From the NCBI GenBank assembly GCA_949283955.1, contig CASDUP010000046.1:1-45287 (forward strand): a stretch of 45,287 nucleotides of DNA, given 5' to 3'. This DNA is from an uncultured Verrucomicrobiota bacterium (GTDB lineage: Bacteria; Verrucomicrobiota; Verrucomicrobiia; Opitutales; Intestinicryptomonadaceae). A model generated the notes under the pieces. The model did no database searches. It worked only from the letters and a program-made list of their open reading frames with translations, and was not told the DNA's origin. Shown in pieces: positions 1 to 9,116 of this stretch (within the stretch, counting starts at the first letter, position 1; every line of letters begins with the position of its first letter). The translations under genes were made by a program, and so were the position numbers.

Positions 1-194
1 ATTTTTTGTTTAAAAATTTTTTTATTTTCGCGACGAACTGCGGTTTGGTAGGGGGAATTGGCGCATAGAGAATGGAAATAACTTATCTTTGAATTGCGAA
101 GGCTTTTGTTTTGGTCCCCGCAAAGGAAGCGAAGTTATTATGCAACCCGATTCGTCCGCTTTTGCACGATACGGGTGGGAAGTATTCTCACGAC
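1..194. other. non-coding stretch downstream of the small secreted protein
   Basis: No convincing gene is present. The only long open frame (minus strand, 22-390) is out of frame with the secreted protein, has no start context and is rich in Pro, Arg and Ser. On the minus strand this region and the adjoining end of the CDS carry short motifs that recur after tRNA-Thr, for example GCCAATTC followed by a C-rich run, and CAGCTTACTCT. A perfect 14-bp palindrome, CGCTTCCGGAAGCG, sits just inside the CDS at 281-294. Confidence 0.4.
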
Positions 195-590
195 TTATTG
201 ATTTACCACAAGCAGGTATTCCATTTGGCCGCTTCTCCATGAAAATAGAGTAAGCTGAGCGTTTAGAGGAATTGGTTTGTCGCTTCCGGAAGCGGGGCAG
301 TAATTTTTCAAGAATTCGTTTATTTTCCACGGGGGAACCAAAACTTTGATTTTTCCCCCGAAATTGCCGCTGTCGGAGACTGTTTCGCATTCGAAGCAGA
401 TATATTGGTTTGCAAGCGAAGCTTCGCTTGTGGGGACGGCGCTTTTGAGGTTTACGGTGACCTCTTCGCCGACTTTATTTTGGGAATTTACGAACCAGTA
501 ATAGGCTGTGTTGGGTTCGGGAATTTTGCCGCTTTGGGAAAAAGCCGCAAGCGACGAGAAGGCGATAATGAATGACAGTATTCTTTTCAT
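195..590 (-). CDS. small secreted protein of unknown function (131 aa)
   Basis: I do not recognise a family. The N-terminus (MKRILSFIIAFSSLAAFSQS) is a clear Sec signal peptide: two basic residues, a hydrophobic core and AFS before the probable cleavage site, so the mature protein is about 112 residues and extracytoplasmic. The mature part has three cysteines, two of them in an ICFEC stretch. No ribosome-binding site is evident upstream of this ATG, but no alternative start fits the signal peptide. The last 35 or so residues overlap DNA that resembles the non-coding segment beside tRNA-Thr, so the C-terminus may have been replaced by a repeat-derived end. It stands alone on the minus strand. 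Confidence 0.6.
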   Translation of the reverse strand: MKRILSFIIAFSSLAAFSQSGKIPEPNTAYYWFVNSQNKVGEEVTVNLKSAVPTSEASLANQYICFECETVSDSGNFGGKIKVLVPPWKINEFLKNYCPASGSDKPIPLNAQLTLFSWRSGQMEYLLVVNQ

Positions 591-982
591 GCCATAACGA
601 CACCAGATTTTTAGAAAAGTTTCCCAAATTTTTTTCTAAAGGACAAATTCGACTCCCGTCTATTTTGGGCTATTTTTTATCATGCCGGAATAGCGGACAG
701 CGAAGATAATTTAAATTTTCAAACAAATTCGACAAATAAAGGCGGCATTATTGCCCGATGAAGGCAAGTTTTTTATGGAAGCATAGCGTCTTTAGAGCGT
801 CTTGCTTGGATTTTCCGGCGATTGGTCGTTTATTCCAGGAAGCGAAGTTTGCAAGACAAGCGGAATTTGATAGCTTGCTTAGAGAGTAAGCTGGGCGTAG
901 GAGGTTGCCAAAGCGCAAAGATTTTCCTAACACCCCATTTTGTTTCCGAATTACCGGCGGAGGGCGAATTGGCAAAAAAAAG
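591..982. other. non-coding region between the secreted protein and tRNA-Thr
   Basis: These 392 bases hold no gene I can support. The half nearest the secreted protein is AT-rich and should contain its promoter, but I could not pick a convincing -35/-10 pair. The half nearest the tRNA (about 770-980) lies downstream of tRNA-Thr on the minus strand. It shares short blocks with the segment downstream of tRNA-Pro (GGCAACCTC, and AAGCAAG followed by TATC) and with the start of the window (CAGCTTACTCT). A run of eight T on the minus strand begins two bases after the tRNA and may help end its transcript. Confidence 0.4.
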
Positions 983-1059
<77 letters not shown>

Positions 1060-1073
1060 ATACAAAGCACCGG

Positions 1074-1101
1074 AGCTTAGAAGCGGGCTTTATATTGTCA
1101 A
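1074..1101 (-). promoter_or_regulatory. candidate promoter of tRNA-Thr, inside a palindrome
   Basis: On the minus strand a perfect -35 hexamer TTGACA (1101-1096) is followed by a 16-nt spacer and a weak -10, TAAGCT (1079-1074), about 18 nt before the tRNA 5' end. The -35 box is embedded in the perfect 16-bp palindrome ATATTGTCAACAATAT (1092-1107), which could also be an operator shared with divergent thyA. The weak -10 limits confidence. Confidence 0.35.
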
Positions 1102-1194
1102 CAATATTTGCCCCGTTTTTCCGAACTTGCCGTTTTTTTCAGCTTTCCCGATTTTGGCTTGCAAGTGTTTTGTACCGACGTTTACTCGAACTTC

Positions 1195-1992
1195 ATGACC
1201 GAATATTTGAATTTATTGAGGCTGGTTCTCGAAAAGGGTTCTCCGCGCTCCGACCGAACCGGAGTTGGAACCATAGGAGTTTTTGGAGCCCAAGCCCGTT
1301 TCGACATTTCCGAAAAATTTCCGCTGCTTACAACCAAAAAGCTCCACACCCGGTCTATAATATACGAACTTCTGTGGTTCTTGCGGGGCGACACCAACAT
1401 AAAATATCTGAACGAAAACCGCGTGACGATTTGGGACGAGTGGGCCGATAAAAACGGAGATTTGGGGAGAATATACGGAGCCCAGTGGACCGACTGGAGA
1501 ACTTCGGACGGAAGAAGCGTCAATCAAATAAAAAATCTAGTGGAGGGGCTGAAAAAAGATCCTTTTGGACGAAGGCACATAGTTTCGGCGTGGAATCCCG
1601 GGGAGCTCGACAAAATGGCTCTTCCTCCTTGCCACGCCCTTTTTCAGTTTTACGTCTCTTCGGATTTCGAACTCAGCTGCCAGTTGTATCAGCGCAGCGC
1701 CGATTTGTTTCTCGGAGTTCCGTTTAACATTGCTTCTTACGCTCTTCTTACGATGATGGTTGCCCAGGTTTGCGGGTACAAACCAAAGGAATTTGTCCAT
1801 ACATTTGGTGACCTCCACATCTACAAAAACCATCTGGACCAAGTTCGGGAGCAGTTGTCGAGAACTCCGAGGCAGCTTCCCACCATGCGCTTGAATCCAG
1901 ACAAAAAGAATTTGGAGGATTTCGAGTATTCGGATTTCACCCTCGAAGGATACGATCCCCACCCGTCTATAAAAGCTCCCATAGCAGTGTAG
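1195..1992 (+). CDS. thyA: thymidylate synthase
   Basis: Methylates dUMP to dTMP using 5,10-methylene-tetrahydrofolate, in the cytoplasm. The 265-residue product matches the ThyA family end to end. Arg21 lies in RTGVG, the catalytic cysteine is Cys146 in PPCHALF, Arg126-Arg127 in FGRRHI bind phosphate of the partner subunit, and the protein ends in APIAV; the numbering coincides with E. coli ThyA. The open frame reaches back to 1108, but the family N-terminus (x-x-YLxLLxxVLE) begins at this ATG, so the upstream codons are rejected. There is no evident Shine-Dalgarno sequence. It is divergent from tRNA-Thr and followed 29 nt later by the esterase gene. Confidence 0.96.
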   Translation: MTEYLNLLRLVLEKGSPRSDRTGVGTIGVFGAQARFDISEKFPLLTTKKLHTRSIIYELLWFLRGDTNIKYLNENRVTIWDEWADKNGDLGRIYGAQWTDWRTSDGRSVNQIKNLVEGLKKDPFGRRHIVSAWNPGELDKMALPPCHALFQFYVSSDFELSCQLYQRSADLFLGVPFNIASYALLTMMVAQVCGYKPKEFVHTFGDLHIYKNHLDQVREQLSRTPRQLPTMRLNPDKKNLEDFEYSDFTLEGYDPHPSIKAPIAV

Positions 1993-2021
1993 CATTTTTA
2001 AAAATTCACAGGAGGTATGAT

Positions 2022-2957
2022 ATGAAAGTAAAACTCGCGACAATGTTTGTTTTAATTTTAGCGTCGATTTTCTCATTTGCGGCGGAGAAGCCGTCCGTTG
2101 TGAAAATATGGGAGGGGGTAAAGATGCCCGGAAGCGCCCCGAAGGATCCGGAGGGATTTATTGTAAGAAACGGAAAAACCACAAAGAATTTGTCAAACGT
2201 TTCGTCGCCGACTATGGAATTTTTCTTTGCGGAATCCGATAAGCCGACGTCGTTTGTAGTGGTGTGCCCAGGGGGGGGATATTCTGTCCTTGCGTACGAG
2301 AAAGAAGGGATAAACATAGCGAAGCTTTTGCAGAAGAACGGAATTAGCGCCGGAGTTTTGAAATATAGGGTTCCCTCGCAGTTTGAGAGCGCCTTGATGG
2401 ACTCCCAGAGGGCTGTCAGGCTAGTCAGGGCGAACGCGAAAAATTGGAATGTGGATCCCGAAAAAATCGGAATAATGGGTTTTTCCGCCGGAGCCAATCT
2501 TAGCGCGAGGACTGCTACAAATAGCGATTTTAAGAGCTACAAACCTCTCGACAAAATCGACAGTGTTTCGCCGGAGGTGAATTTTGTGGCTCTGATATAT
2601 CCGGCGTGGTTGGATTCCTACACTTTCAAAAGGTGGTTTTCCGGGAACAAGAAGAATTTTGACAAGGACATTCCCTCCGACTATTCCGCCCAGTACCGCT
2701 TGGCGGACATAGCGCCTGTTTCGAAGGACAGCCCCAAGGCGTTTATCGTACAGTCTCAGAACGACAGGCGTTATATAAACAGCGCCATAGCGTATTATCT
2801 GGCGTGCAAAAACGCGGGGGTTGAATCGGAAATACATCTATATCCGACAGGCGGCCATGGATACGGCGACGGAAGCTCTCTAAAGGAAGATAGCACAGCC
2901 AAAAATTGGTTTGGGGCGTATTTAGGCTGGTTGAAGCTCTACAACTACGCCGATTAA
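2022..2957 (+). CDS. secreted alpha/beta-hydrolase, probable acetyl or carbohydrate esterase
   Basis: A 311-residue exported hydrolase with a signal peptide (residues 1-20, cut after SFAA). The fold signature is an oxyanion-hole strand CPGGGY, the nucleophile elbow GFSAGA (Ser), an acid in the SQNDRR region, and a C-terminal GGHGYG carrying the catalytic His. This pattern is typical of BD-FAE/acetyl-xylan-esterase-like proteins that de-esterify plant polysaccharides, although the natural substrate cannot be read from sequence. A strong ribosome-binding site (AGGAGG, 2011-2016) precedes the ATG. The metallo-hydrolase follows only 17 nt after its stop, so the two are probably co-transcribed. 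Confidence 0.85.
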   Translation: MKVKLATMFVLILASIFSFAAEKPSVVKIWEGVKMPGSAPKDPEGFIVRNGKTTKNLSNVSSPTMEFFFAESDKPTSFVVVCPGGGYSVLAYEKEGINIAKLLQKNGISAGVLKYRVPSQFESALMDSQRAVRLVRANAKNWNVDPEKIGIMGFSAGANLSARTATNSDFKSYKPLDKIDSVSPEVNFVALIYPAWLDSYTFKRWFSGNKKNFDKDIPSDYSAQYRLADIAPVSKDSPKAFIVQSQNDRRYINSAIAYYLACKNAGVESEIHLYPTGGHGYGDGSSLKEDSTAKNWFGAYLGWLKLYNYAD

Positions 2958-2974
2958 TTCCGATACTTCCGAAT

Positions 2975-3601
2975 ATGGAGATGCGCGTGTTTGAACTTGG
3001 TCCGCTTGGAGTGGACTCGTATTTGATTTTGCCCGACGAAGGTGCAATTTTGGTCGATGCCCCGCACGAGTCGTCAGAGGTGATACCGTCTGTTTTGTCG
3101 AAACTCGGAAGGAAGCTCGATGCGATTTTAATAACGCATGGACATTTCGACCATGTTTGGGACGCGGGGATTTTGGCGAAGAAGACGGGGGCGAAGGTCT
3201 ACGCGAGCCCCGTGAGGCGCGATTTGCTGGAGTCTCCCGATTCCCACTCAAAGTACGCTTTTTCCGGAAGTTTCAATCCTGCGAAGATAGACGTAGAAGT
3301 CGGAGACAGGGACGAGCTAAACATAGACGGGGTGGAGATAAAATGTTTCGATGTTCCCGGGCACTGCGACGGCAGCGTGGCGTATTGGCTGCCGAAAGAG
3401 AAGGTGGTGTTTGTCGGGGACTTGATATTCAGGGACAGTGTCGGGCGCACAGACCTCGAAGGAGGAGATTTCTCCGTTTTGGAGAGGAGCATTAAGGAAA
3501 AAATTTACACCTTGCCCGGCGACACTTCGATAATGCCCGGGCACGGAGAGAGGACTTCCGTCGAATACGAAAAGAAATTCAACGAATACGTTAGGGGGTA
3601 G
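2975..3601 (+). CDS. metallo-beta-lactamase-fold hydrolase (glyoxalase II-like)
   Basis: A 208-residue cytoplasmic protein of the metallo-beta-lactamase superfamily. The dinuclear metal site is complete: H55-x-H57-x-D59-H60 (THGHFDH), H130 in VPGH, D149 in VGDL and H190 in MPGH. The length and the GDLIFRDSVGRTDL segment match the small glyoxalase II-like YcbL/GloB2 group, which hydrolyses thioesters such as S-lactoylglutathione or bacillithiol equivalents. The open frame extends upstream to 2906 inside the esterase gene; I chose the ATG at 2975 because the family's first strand begins there. A second ATG at 2981 is also possible. It lies between the esterase and ribD with short gaps. Confidence 0.88.
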   Translation: MEMRVFELGPLGVDSYLILPDEGAILVDAPHESSEVIPSVLSKLGRKLDAILITHGHFDHVWDAGILAKKTGAKVYASPVRRDLLESPDSHSKYAFSGSFNPAKIDVEVGDRDELNIDGVEIKCFDVPGHCDGSVAYWLPKEKVVFVGDLIFRDSVGRTDLEGGDFSVLERSIKEKIYTLPGDTSIMPGHGERTSVEYEKKFNEYVRG

Positions 3602-3616
3602 AGATTTTTCCGAATT

Positions 3617-4753
3617 ATGTCCGGTCGAGAAAAATATATGGAGAGGGCTTTGTCTCTGGCTTTGTCTGGCTGGGGAGGGGCGCTTCCCAATCCCATGGTG
3701 GGGGCGGTTCTCGTAAAGGGCGGAAAGGTGATAGGAGAGGGAGCCCATCTGAAAGACGGAGGCGAGCATGCGGAGATAAGGTGCCTGCGTTCGGTGGGGA
3801 GTTTTTTGAAGTGTTCGGAGTCTGAGGCAAGGGAGGCGGCGAGGGGCTCCACTTTGTATGTCACTCTCGAGCCGTGCTCTACAAAGGGCAGAACTGGGGC
3901 TTGCACGGAAGCCATCATATCGTCCGGGATAAAGGAGGTGGTCGTGGCTGCCCCCGACCCGAATCCGAAGCACTCCGGGAGGGGCGTAGAAATTTTGAGG
4001 GAAGCCGGAATCGTATGCGAATGCGGAGTCTTGAGGGAGAAATCGGAGAAGATGAACTTTGTGTTCAACTACTCGATAACGCACAGGAAGGCTCTTGTGG
4101 CGTTGAAGTGCGCGATGTCTTCGGACGGAAAAATAGCTGAGAGGAGGGGTGTGAGGACCCGGATAACGGGCGATGAGGCCCGGGAGAATTTGATGAAATG
4201 GAGGGAGCATTTTCCGTCGATAGGAGTAGGGGCTGCCACGGTGGTGGCGGACAATCCGTCGCTGTCGGCAAGATTTTCTGACGGGCGTGAGATATTTAGA
4301 ACCAGGCTTGTTCTCGATTCCCACTTGACTCTTGCGGATTTTCACAAGGCAAAAAACATAAGGTCCTTTAATCTGTTCTCCGATTCCCGCGAGACGGTGG
4401 TGGTGTGCGCTTCGGACGCGGAGGAAAGGAGGGAGGAGGCGCTGTCGAACATGGGGGTAAAGGTGATGAGGCTTTCGGCGGACAGGAGAAGCGAGGCGGA
4501 TTTTTGGGAAGAGTTGAAGTCGAGGCTATATTGCGAGATGGGAATAGCCGGTCTCATGGTGGAGGGCGGAGCGGGTGTGTATAAATCTCTGATGGAAGCC
4601 GGAGCTGCGGATTACGCTTTCATTTACAAATCACGAATCCGCCTTGGGAAAGGAGCGTTGCCCGCTTTTGAGCGAAGGCTGGAGATTCCGAATCCGGACG
4701 AATTTTTGACGTTTGCCAACGGCGATACCTTGTCGAGGGGAAAAATCGTATGA
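3617..4753 (+). CDS. ribD: bifunctional riboflavin deaminase/reductase
   Basis: Carries out two successive riboflavin steps: deamination of diaminohydroxy-phosphoribosylaminopyrimidine, then NADPH reduction of the ribose. The N-terminal deaminase domain (1-145) has the zinc site H51-A-E53 and Cys87/Cys96 in EPCSTKGRTGAC. The C-terminal reductase domain (about 155-378) contains LKCAMSSDGKIA, TGDEAR and VEGGAGV. In place of the usual GRTPPC the sequence reads GRTGAC, and there is an insertion of about 10 residues between HAE and the zinc cysteines; neither removes a catalytic residue. Its stop overlaps the start of the next gene by 4 nt. No other rib gene is in the window. Confidence 0.94.
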   Translation: MSGREKYMERALSLALSGWGGALPNPMVGAVLVKGGKVIGEGAHLKDGGEHAEIRCLRSVGSFLKCSESEAREAARGSTLYVTLEPCSTKGRTGACTEAIISSGIKEVVVAAPDPNPKHSGRGVEILREAGIVCECGVLREKSEKMNFVFNYSITHRKALVALKCAMSSDGKIAERRGVRTRITGDEARENLMKWREHFPSIGVGAATVVADNPSLSARFSDGREIFRTRLVLDSHLTLADFHKAKNIRSFNLFSDSRETVVVCASDAEERREEALSNMGVKVMRLSADRRSEADFWEELKSRLYCEMGIAGLMVEGGAGVYKSLMEAGAADYAFIYKSRIRLGKGALPAFERRLEIPNPDEFLTFANGDTLSRGKIV

Positions 4754-5490
4754 GGCCGGAGGACGTCAGAAAGTATTTCGAACTTCCGAAGGTTGTCGAG
4801 GAGTACATGTTGGCGGCGGTGCGCGTGGGGCTTTGGGAGTCGGAAAAGATTGTGGTAAAAAAGTTCGTCCCGAATCTCGGCTCGAAAATATTGGAGCTTG
4901 GCTGCGGGGCTGGAAGGATAGCCCACGGGCTTTCGAAACTAGGGTATTCGGACGTTTTGGCTACGGATTTTTCTCCGGAGATGGTGAGGGCTTCGAAATT
5001 GGTCGGGGAGCAGTTGGGAAGTTCGGCGGAGAGCGAATGTCTCGACGCCTTGAAAGCGGACGAGAGATTCTGCGAGAATTCCTTCGATGCGGTAATATTC
5101 GGATTTAATGGTTTGATGCAAATTCCGAAGAGGGAAAACAGGCGGAAGGTTCTTTCGGGAATTTTTAAGATTTTAAAGGCGGGCGGAGTTTTCATATTCA
5201 CCACCCACGACAGGGCAGTCAAGAGAAACGCCCCGTATTGGGAGAGGGAGAGGAAGCTTTGGAGCAGGAACGAGCAGGCTTCCGAACTGGACGAATTCGG
5301 GGATATATGCTACGAGGCTTCGGGAGGGAAGCTGTTTATACATTCTCCGCTTTCGGAGGAGGTAGAGGAGGATTTGAACAAGGCGGGCTTTAAGCTTGTC
5401 TTTTCTTCGAGGAGGAGCGACATGGCCATCGAGCCTCCCAGAGTCTTGGATTTTTCGGACGATTGCGTGTTTAGGGTGGTTTCAAAGTGA
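4750..5490 (+). CDS. SAM-dependent class I methyltransferase
   Basis: A 246-residue cytoplasmic methyltransferase of the Methyltransf_11/25 type. The SAM-binding motif I (ILELGCGAG, residues 47-55) is followed by an acidic end of strand beta-2 (ATDFS), a motif near FDAVIFGFNGLMQI and a post-motif LKAGGVFIFTTHD. The substrate is not predictable. Translation starts within the ribD stop (ATGA overlap), so it is translationally coupled to ribD; that coupling alone does not prove a role in flavin metabolism. The final codons approach the signal peptide of the downstream protease. Confidence 0.82.
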   Translation: MRPEDVRKYFELPKVVEEYMLAAVRVGLWESEKIVVKKFVPNLGSKILELGCGAGRIAHGLSKLGYSDVLATDFSPEMVRASKLVGEQLGSSAESECLDALKADERFCENSFDAVIFGFNGLMQIPKRENRRKVLSGIFKILKAGGVFIFTTHDRAVKRNAPYWERERKLWSRNEQASELDEFGDICYEASGGKLFIHSPLSEEVEEDLNKAGFKLVFSSRRSDMAIEPPRVLDFSDDCVFRVVSK

Positions 5491-5509
5491 ATTTCAACAT
5501 AGAAAGTAT

Positions 5510-8296
5510 ATGAGAAAGGTTCTTATTATGGCATTTTTCGCCGCTTCCGCGCTGGCTCGGGGGGAGGGGCTGGCGGTAGATCCCAATTTGCATTCCAAGA
5601 CGCTTCCCAACGGGGTTGAGATAGTGGCGTACAAGAATTCCGAACCTCCGAACCGAGTGTCGATGAGGCTGGTAGTCAAGCGCGGTTCGGCGTGCGAATC
5701 GGAATCCGAACGCGGCCTGGCGCATTTCGTGGAGCACATGGCTTTCAAGGGAACCAAAAATTTTCCTTCGGGGGACATGGTGGAGTATTTTCAGAGGTTG
5801 GGAATGGCTTTCGGTGCAGACACGAACGCCTACACTTCTTTTGAGGAGACTGTTTACAAGCTCGACATGCCCGACACTTCGAAAAAACTTCTTGAAGACG
5901 GAATTACTTTGTTGAGGGACTATGCGGGAGAAATAAATTTCGACGCGGAGGACATAGAGTCCGAGAGGGGGGTCATAATAGCCGAAAAGAAAGCCAGGGA
6001 ATCCCAGGAATACAGGAGGGCCGTAGCCGAGATAAAGGAGGTATTCGGAGGGGTTTCCCACGCCGACAGGCTTCCCATAGGCGAGGAGAAAGTAATACTT
6101 TCCTCCGGCAGGGACGCTTTTCTGAAATTTTACAGGGAGACGTATCGGCCCGAGAATATGGTGGTGGTGATTGTCGGGGACGTAGATCCGGAGGAAATGA
6201 TAGCCCTTGCGGAGAAAAAATTTTCCGATCTTAAACCTTTTGAGGGCTCTTCTGTCCGCCCGAGGTACTTTGGAAATGTTCCCGAAAAAAAATCCAGCTT
6301 TGATTTTACTCCCGGGAATTTTTCGGAGGGGGCGGTTTATTTCGGCCTTGCGAACGCGTCGTCGGCGTACGCTGGAATCAGCGTTGCGAGGGAGTTGAAC
6401 TTGGGGGATTCTCCCGCAAGAAGGGAATTTTACTACAAGATGAGGGTCGTCTCGAACATTATAGGAGCGCGCATGTTGAGGGTTTCCTCGCGCCCCGATT
6501 CGAAAATCACCTCGGGTTATTCGACTTTTTATTTTTTGGCCCCCAAAATTGCATGCTTCATTGTGGGCGCGGAGTCTCCGGTGGGCAAGGTTGGAGATGC
6601 GTTGGCGGAGGTTTATAGAAGAATGCTTGAGTATCCTTCGGTATCGGCCGCGGAGGTGGAGGAGGCGAAGAAGAAACTCTTTTCCGAAATAGAGGATGCG
6701 GCCAAGGCGAGGGAAACCATGCGGAGCCCGTCGGTGGCGGACGAGCTGGCGTCGGCGTACGCGGACGAGGAGGTTTACACAACTCCAGAGTTCGACTTGA
6801 AATTGGCGAAAAAATCACTCGAAAATTTTGGTTTGGGCGATGCGGTCGAGATTTTGAGGGAGTGGTTCGGATCGGGTAAAATAAAAACCTTCATATCTGA
6901 CGCGGCGGAGTCGGCGGACGGGAACGCTTTGGCTGAGGCGGCCCTTTCGGAGGCGAAATCTTCGACTCTTCCTTCTTCGGAATTTTCGCCTCAAAGCCTC
7001 AAATTTTCCGACTTCGGGAAGCCGGGAAAAATCGCTTCGAGGGAGGAGCTTGCCGACCTTGGAATAGTGAGGATTAGATTCGAAAACGGAGTTCGGCTGA
7101 ACATAAAGAAGACCGACTTCGCAAAGGACGAAATTATAACGAGAATATCGTTCGGGAACGGCTTGATGGACTTGCCCTCTCCGGAATACTATTTTGCCGT
7201 TTCCGCGATAGAGTTGGGCGGAACAAAAATGCAGACGGCTTCGGAGTTGCAGTCGGCGAAGTTCGGCAGAAAGCTGTCGATAATGTCGGGGATTCGGGGA
7301 AATTCGTTTTTCCTAGCCAACAGCACTACGGTGAGGGACTTCCCCGACATGGTTAGATTGGCGGCAACTTTTATCCGCGATGCAGCATTCAGGGAGGATT
7401 CGCTCCCCGTGCTGCAAAAACGCGCGGAGAGGGCATATCTCGAGCTTTCCACAAATCCAGCGGCGAGCCTGTCGTTTGTCCCGTTGAAGCTGTTGAATTT
7501 GCCGTCGCTTTCGAAGGTTCCGGGAAACTTCGAGAATTTTAAGAAAATTTCTATGGGCGACATTTCCAAGTGGATGGATCCGATATTGAAAAAATCCTAC
7601 ATGGAAATTTCCGTGGCTGGTGCGGTCGATCCGGAAAGCGCAATAAAGCTCTTTTCCGAGACGTTCGGAAGCGGTGGGCGGAGAGAGGAATCGAAAAAGA
7701 ACGCCGTGTGCGAGATAGCTCCTGTGGGGGAGGGCTCGAGGGTCGACATTGCCTACGATTCCAACGGGGAGCCGAGATCTGTGGCTGCCAAAATTTGGAA
7801 GAGCTGCGGCAAGTCGGAGATGGAGGAGTTGCGGAGGGCGTGCCTGCTTGGGGAAATTCTCGACGACGTTCTTCGAAAGGAGATACGCGAGTCGGAGGGA
7901 AAAGTTTACAGTCCGTTTGCGTACAATTCGTCGAGCGACTGGGTCAAGGATTGGGGCATTCTCGTGGCTATGACCATGGTCGCTCCGGAGTTTAACTCGG
8001 AGGTTTCTGGGCAGCTCGAAAAGTGCGCCGAAAAAATACGCGGAAAAATAGACGAAGACTCCTTCGAAAGGGCCAAACTTCCCCTCTTGAAACAGGTCGA
8101 GGCTGGGCTCAGAAAAAATTCCTACTGGTGCGAAAATGTCTTGGATTTGTCTCAGGCAAGGCCCTTCCAGATTGAACTGGCCAGAACCATAGTGTCGGGA
8201 TACCAAAATCTGACTCTCGCAGAATTGGAGGAATGTTCGAAGAGGATTTTCGGCAAAAAACCGTTTTCGGTTTCAGTCATGCCCTCAGAAAAATAG
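5510..8296 (+). CDS. exported M16-family zinc protease (two-domain, PqqL-like size)
   Basis: A 928-residue peptidase of the pitrilysin/insulinase (M16) family. Residues 1-18 form a signal peptide, placing it in the periplasm. The inverted zinc motif is intact: H72-F-V-E75-H76, with E152 (in ESERGVII) as third ligand 76 residues later. A second M16-like half without the motif fills residues about 530-928, giving the clam-shell of long M16 enzymes, which degrade unfolded peptides or secreted fragments. The open frame runs upstream to 5396 within the methyltransferase gene, but the signal peptide defines the ATG at 5510. Its stop is 73 nt before pyrH. Confidence 0.92.
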   Translation: MRKVLIMAFFAASALARGEGLAVDPNLHSKTLPNGVEIVAYKNSEPPNRVSMRLVVKRGSACESESERGLAHFVEHMAFKGTKNFPSGDMVEYFQRLGMAFGADTNAYTSFEETVYKLDMPDTSKKLLEDGITLLRDYAGEINFDAEDIESERGVIIAEKKARESQEYRRAVAEIKEVFGGVSHADRLPIGEEKVILSSGRDAFLKFYRETYRPENMVVVIVGDVDPEEMIALAEKKFSDLKPFEGSSVRPRYFGNVPEKKSSFDFTPGNFSEGAVYFGLANASSAYAGISVARELNLGDSPARREFYYKMRVVSNIIGARMLRVSSRPDSKITSGYSTFYFLAPKIACFIVGAESPVGKVGDALAEVYRRMLEYPSVSAAEVEEAKKKLFSEIEDAAKARETMRSPSVADELASAYADEEVYTTPEFDLKLAKKSLENFGLGDAVEILREWFGSGKIKTFISDAAESADGNALAEAALSEAKSSTLPSSEFSPQSLKFSDFGKPGKIASREELADLGIVRIRFENGVRLNIKKTDFAKDEIITRISFGNGLMDLPSPEYYFAVSAIELGGTKMQTASELQSAKFGRKLSIMSGIRGNSFFLANSTTVRDFPDMVRLAATFIRDAAFREDSLPVLQKRAERAYLELSTNPAASLSFVPLKLLNLPSLSKVPGNFENFKKISMGDISKWMDPILKKSYMEISVAGAVDPESAIKLFSETFGSGGRREESKKNAVCEIAPVGEGSRVDIAYDSNGEPRSVAAKIWKSCGKSEMEELRRACLLGEILDDVLRKEIRESEGKVYSPFAYNSSSDWVKDWGILVAMTMVAPEFNSEVSGQLEKCAEKIRGKIDEDSFERAKLPLLKQVEAGLRKNSYWCENVLDLSQARPFQIELARTIVSGYQNLTLAELEECSKRIFGKKPFSVSVMPSEK

Positions 8297-8369
8297 TCCG
8301 AATTTTCGAACGAATACAGAAAAGTGTTGAAAAAAACAGCGCCTTTTGAGATGTTTTTGGGAAAATCAG

Positions 8370-9083
8370 ATGAATCCCAAATACAAACGAATAGTTTTAA
8401 AGCTGAGCGGAGAGGCGCTCAAAAATTCGGCGTCGGGGGAGGCGTTGGATTCGAGGATACTCGGCAGTTTGGCCCTTGAATTGAAGGAGGTTCACGCTCT
8501 CGGAGTCCAGATATGCCTGGTGGTGGGGGGCGGCAACATATTTCGCGGCTTGAGCGGAGCCAAGAGCGGAGTCGACAGAACTACCGGCGACTACATGGGA
8601 ATGCTTGCCACGGTCATAAACAGCCTGGCCATTATGAACGCCCTTGAAAAGGAGGGTGTTCCCGTCAGGGTTCAGACGGCAATACCTATGGAGAGAGTGG
8701 CGGAACCCTTCATTTTGAGAAGGGCGGTGAGGCATCTCGAGAAGGGAAGGATAGTGATTTTTGCCGCGGGGACCGGCAATCCGTATTTTTCTACCGACAC
8801 AACCGCGGCTCTCAGGGCGAGCGAAGTCGGGGCAGATTGCATTCTGAAGGCTACGAAAGTCGACGGAATTTACGACAGGGATCCCAACAAGTTCCCCGAC
8901 GCCGTAAAGTACGGCACAATCCCATACTTGGAAGCGATTGAAAAGCGCCTTGCGGTCATGGATTCGACGGCGTTTTCGATGTGCATGGACAACAAGATTC
9001 CGATAATAGTATTCAATATGAACGATGTCGGGAACATACTGAGGGCGGTTTCGGGGGAGAGCATAGGGACTCTGGTGAGCTAA
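8370..9083 (+). CDS. pyrH: UMP kinase
   Basis: Phosphorylates UMP to UDP in pyrimidine nucleotide synthesis. The 237-residue product is a typical bacterial amino-acid-kinase-fold UMP kinase: KLSGEAL at the N-terminus, [10 protein letters not shown] glycine-rich loop, [11 protein letters not shown], the [20 protein letters not shown] nucleotide/UMP site, and [12 protein letters not shown]. The open frame begins at 8346, but the family N-terminus ([14 protein letters not shown]) marks the ATG at 8370. A possible promoter with TTGAAA at 8327-8332 has only a poor -10. It is followed by frr, the conserved pyrH-frr pairing of most bacteria. Confidence 0.96.
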   Translation: MNPKYKRIVLKLSGEALKNSASGEALDSRILGSLALELKEVHALGVQICLVVGGGNIFRGLSGAKSGVDRTTGDYMGMLATVINSLAIMNALEKEGVPVRVQTAIPMERVAEPFILRRAVRHLEKGRIVIFAAGTGNPYFSTDTTAALRASEVGADCILKATKVDGIYDRDPNKFPDAVKYGTIPYLEAIEKRLAVMDSTAFSMCMDNKIPIIVFNMNDVGNILRAVSGESIGTLVS

Positions 9084-9116
9084 TTTTAGTCTAAGGGAAA
9101 CAACAAAAGGAAATAA

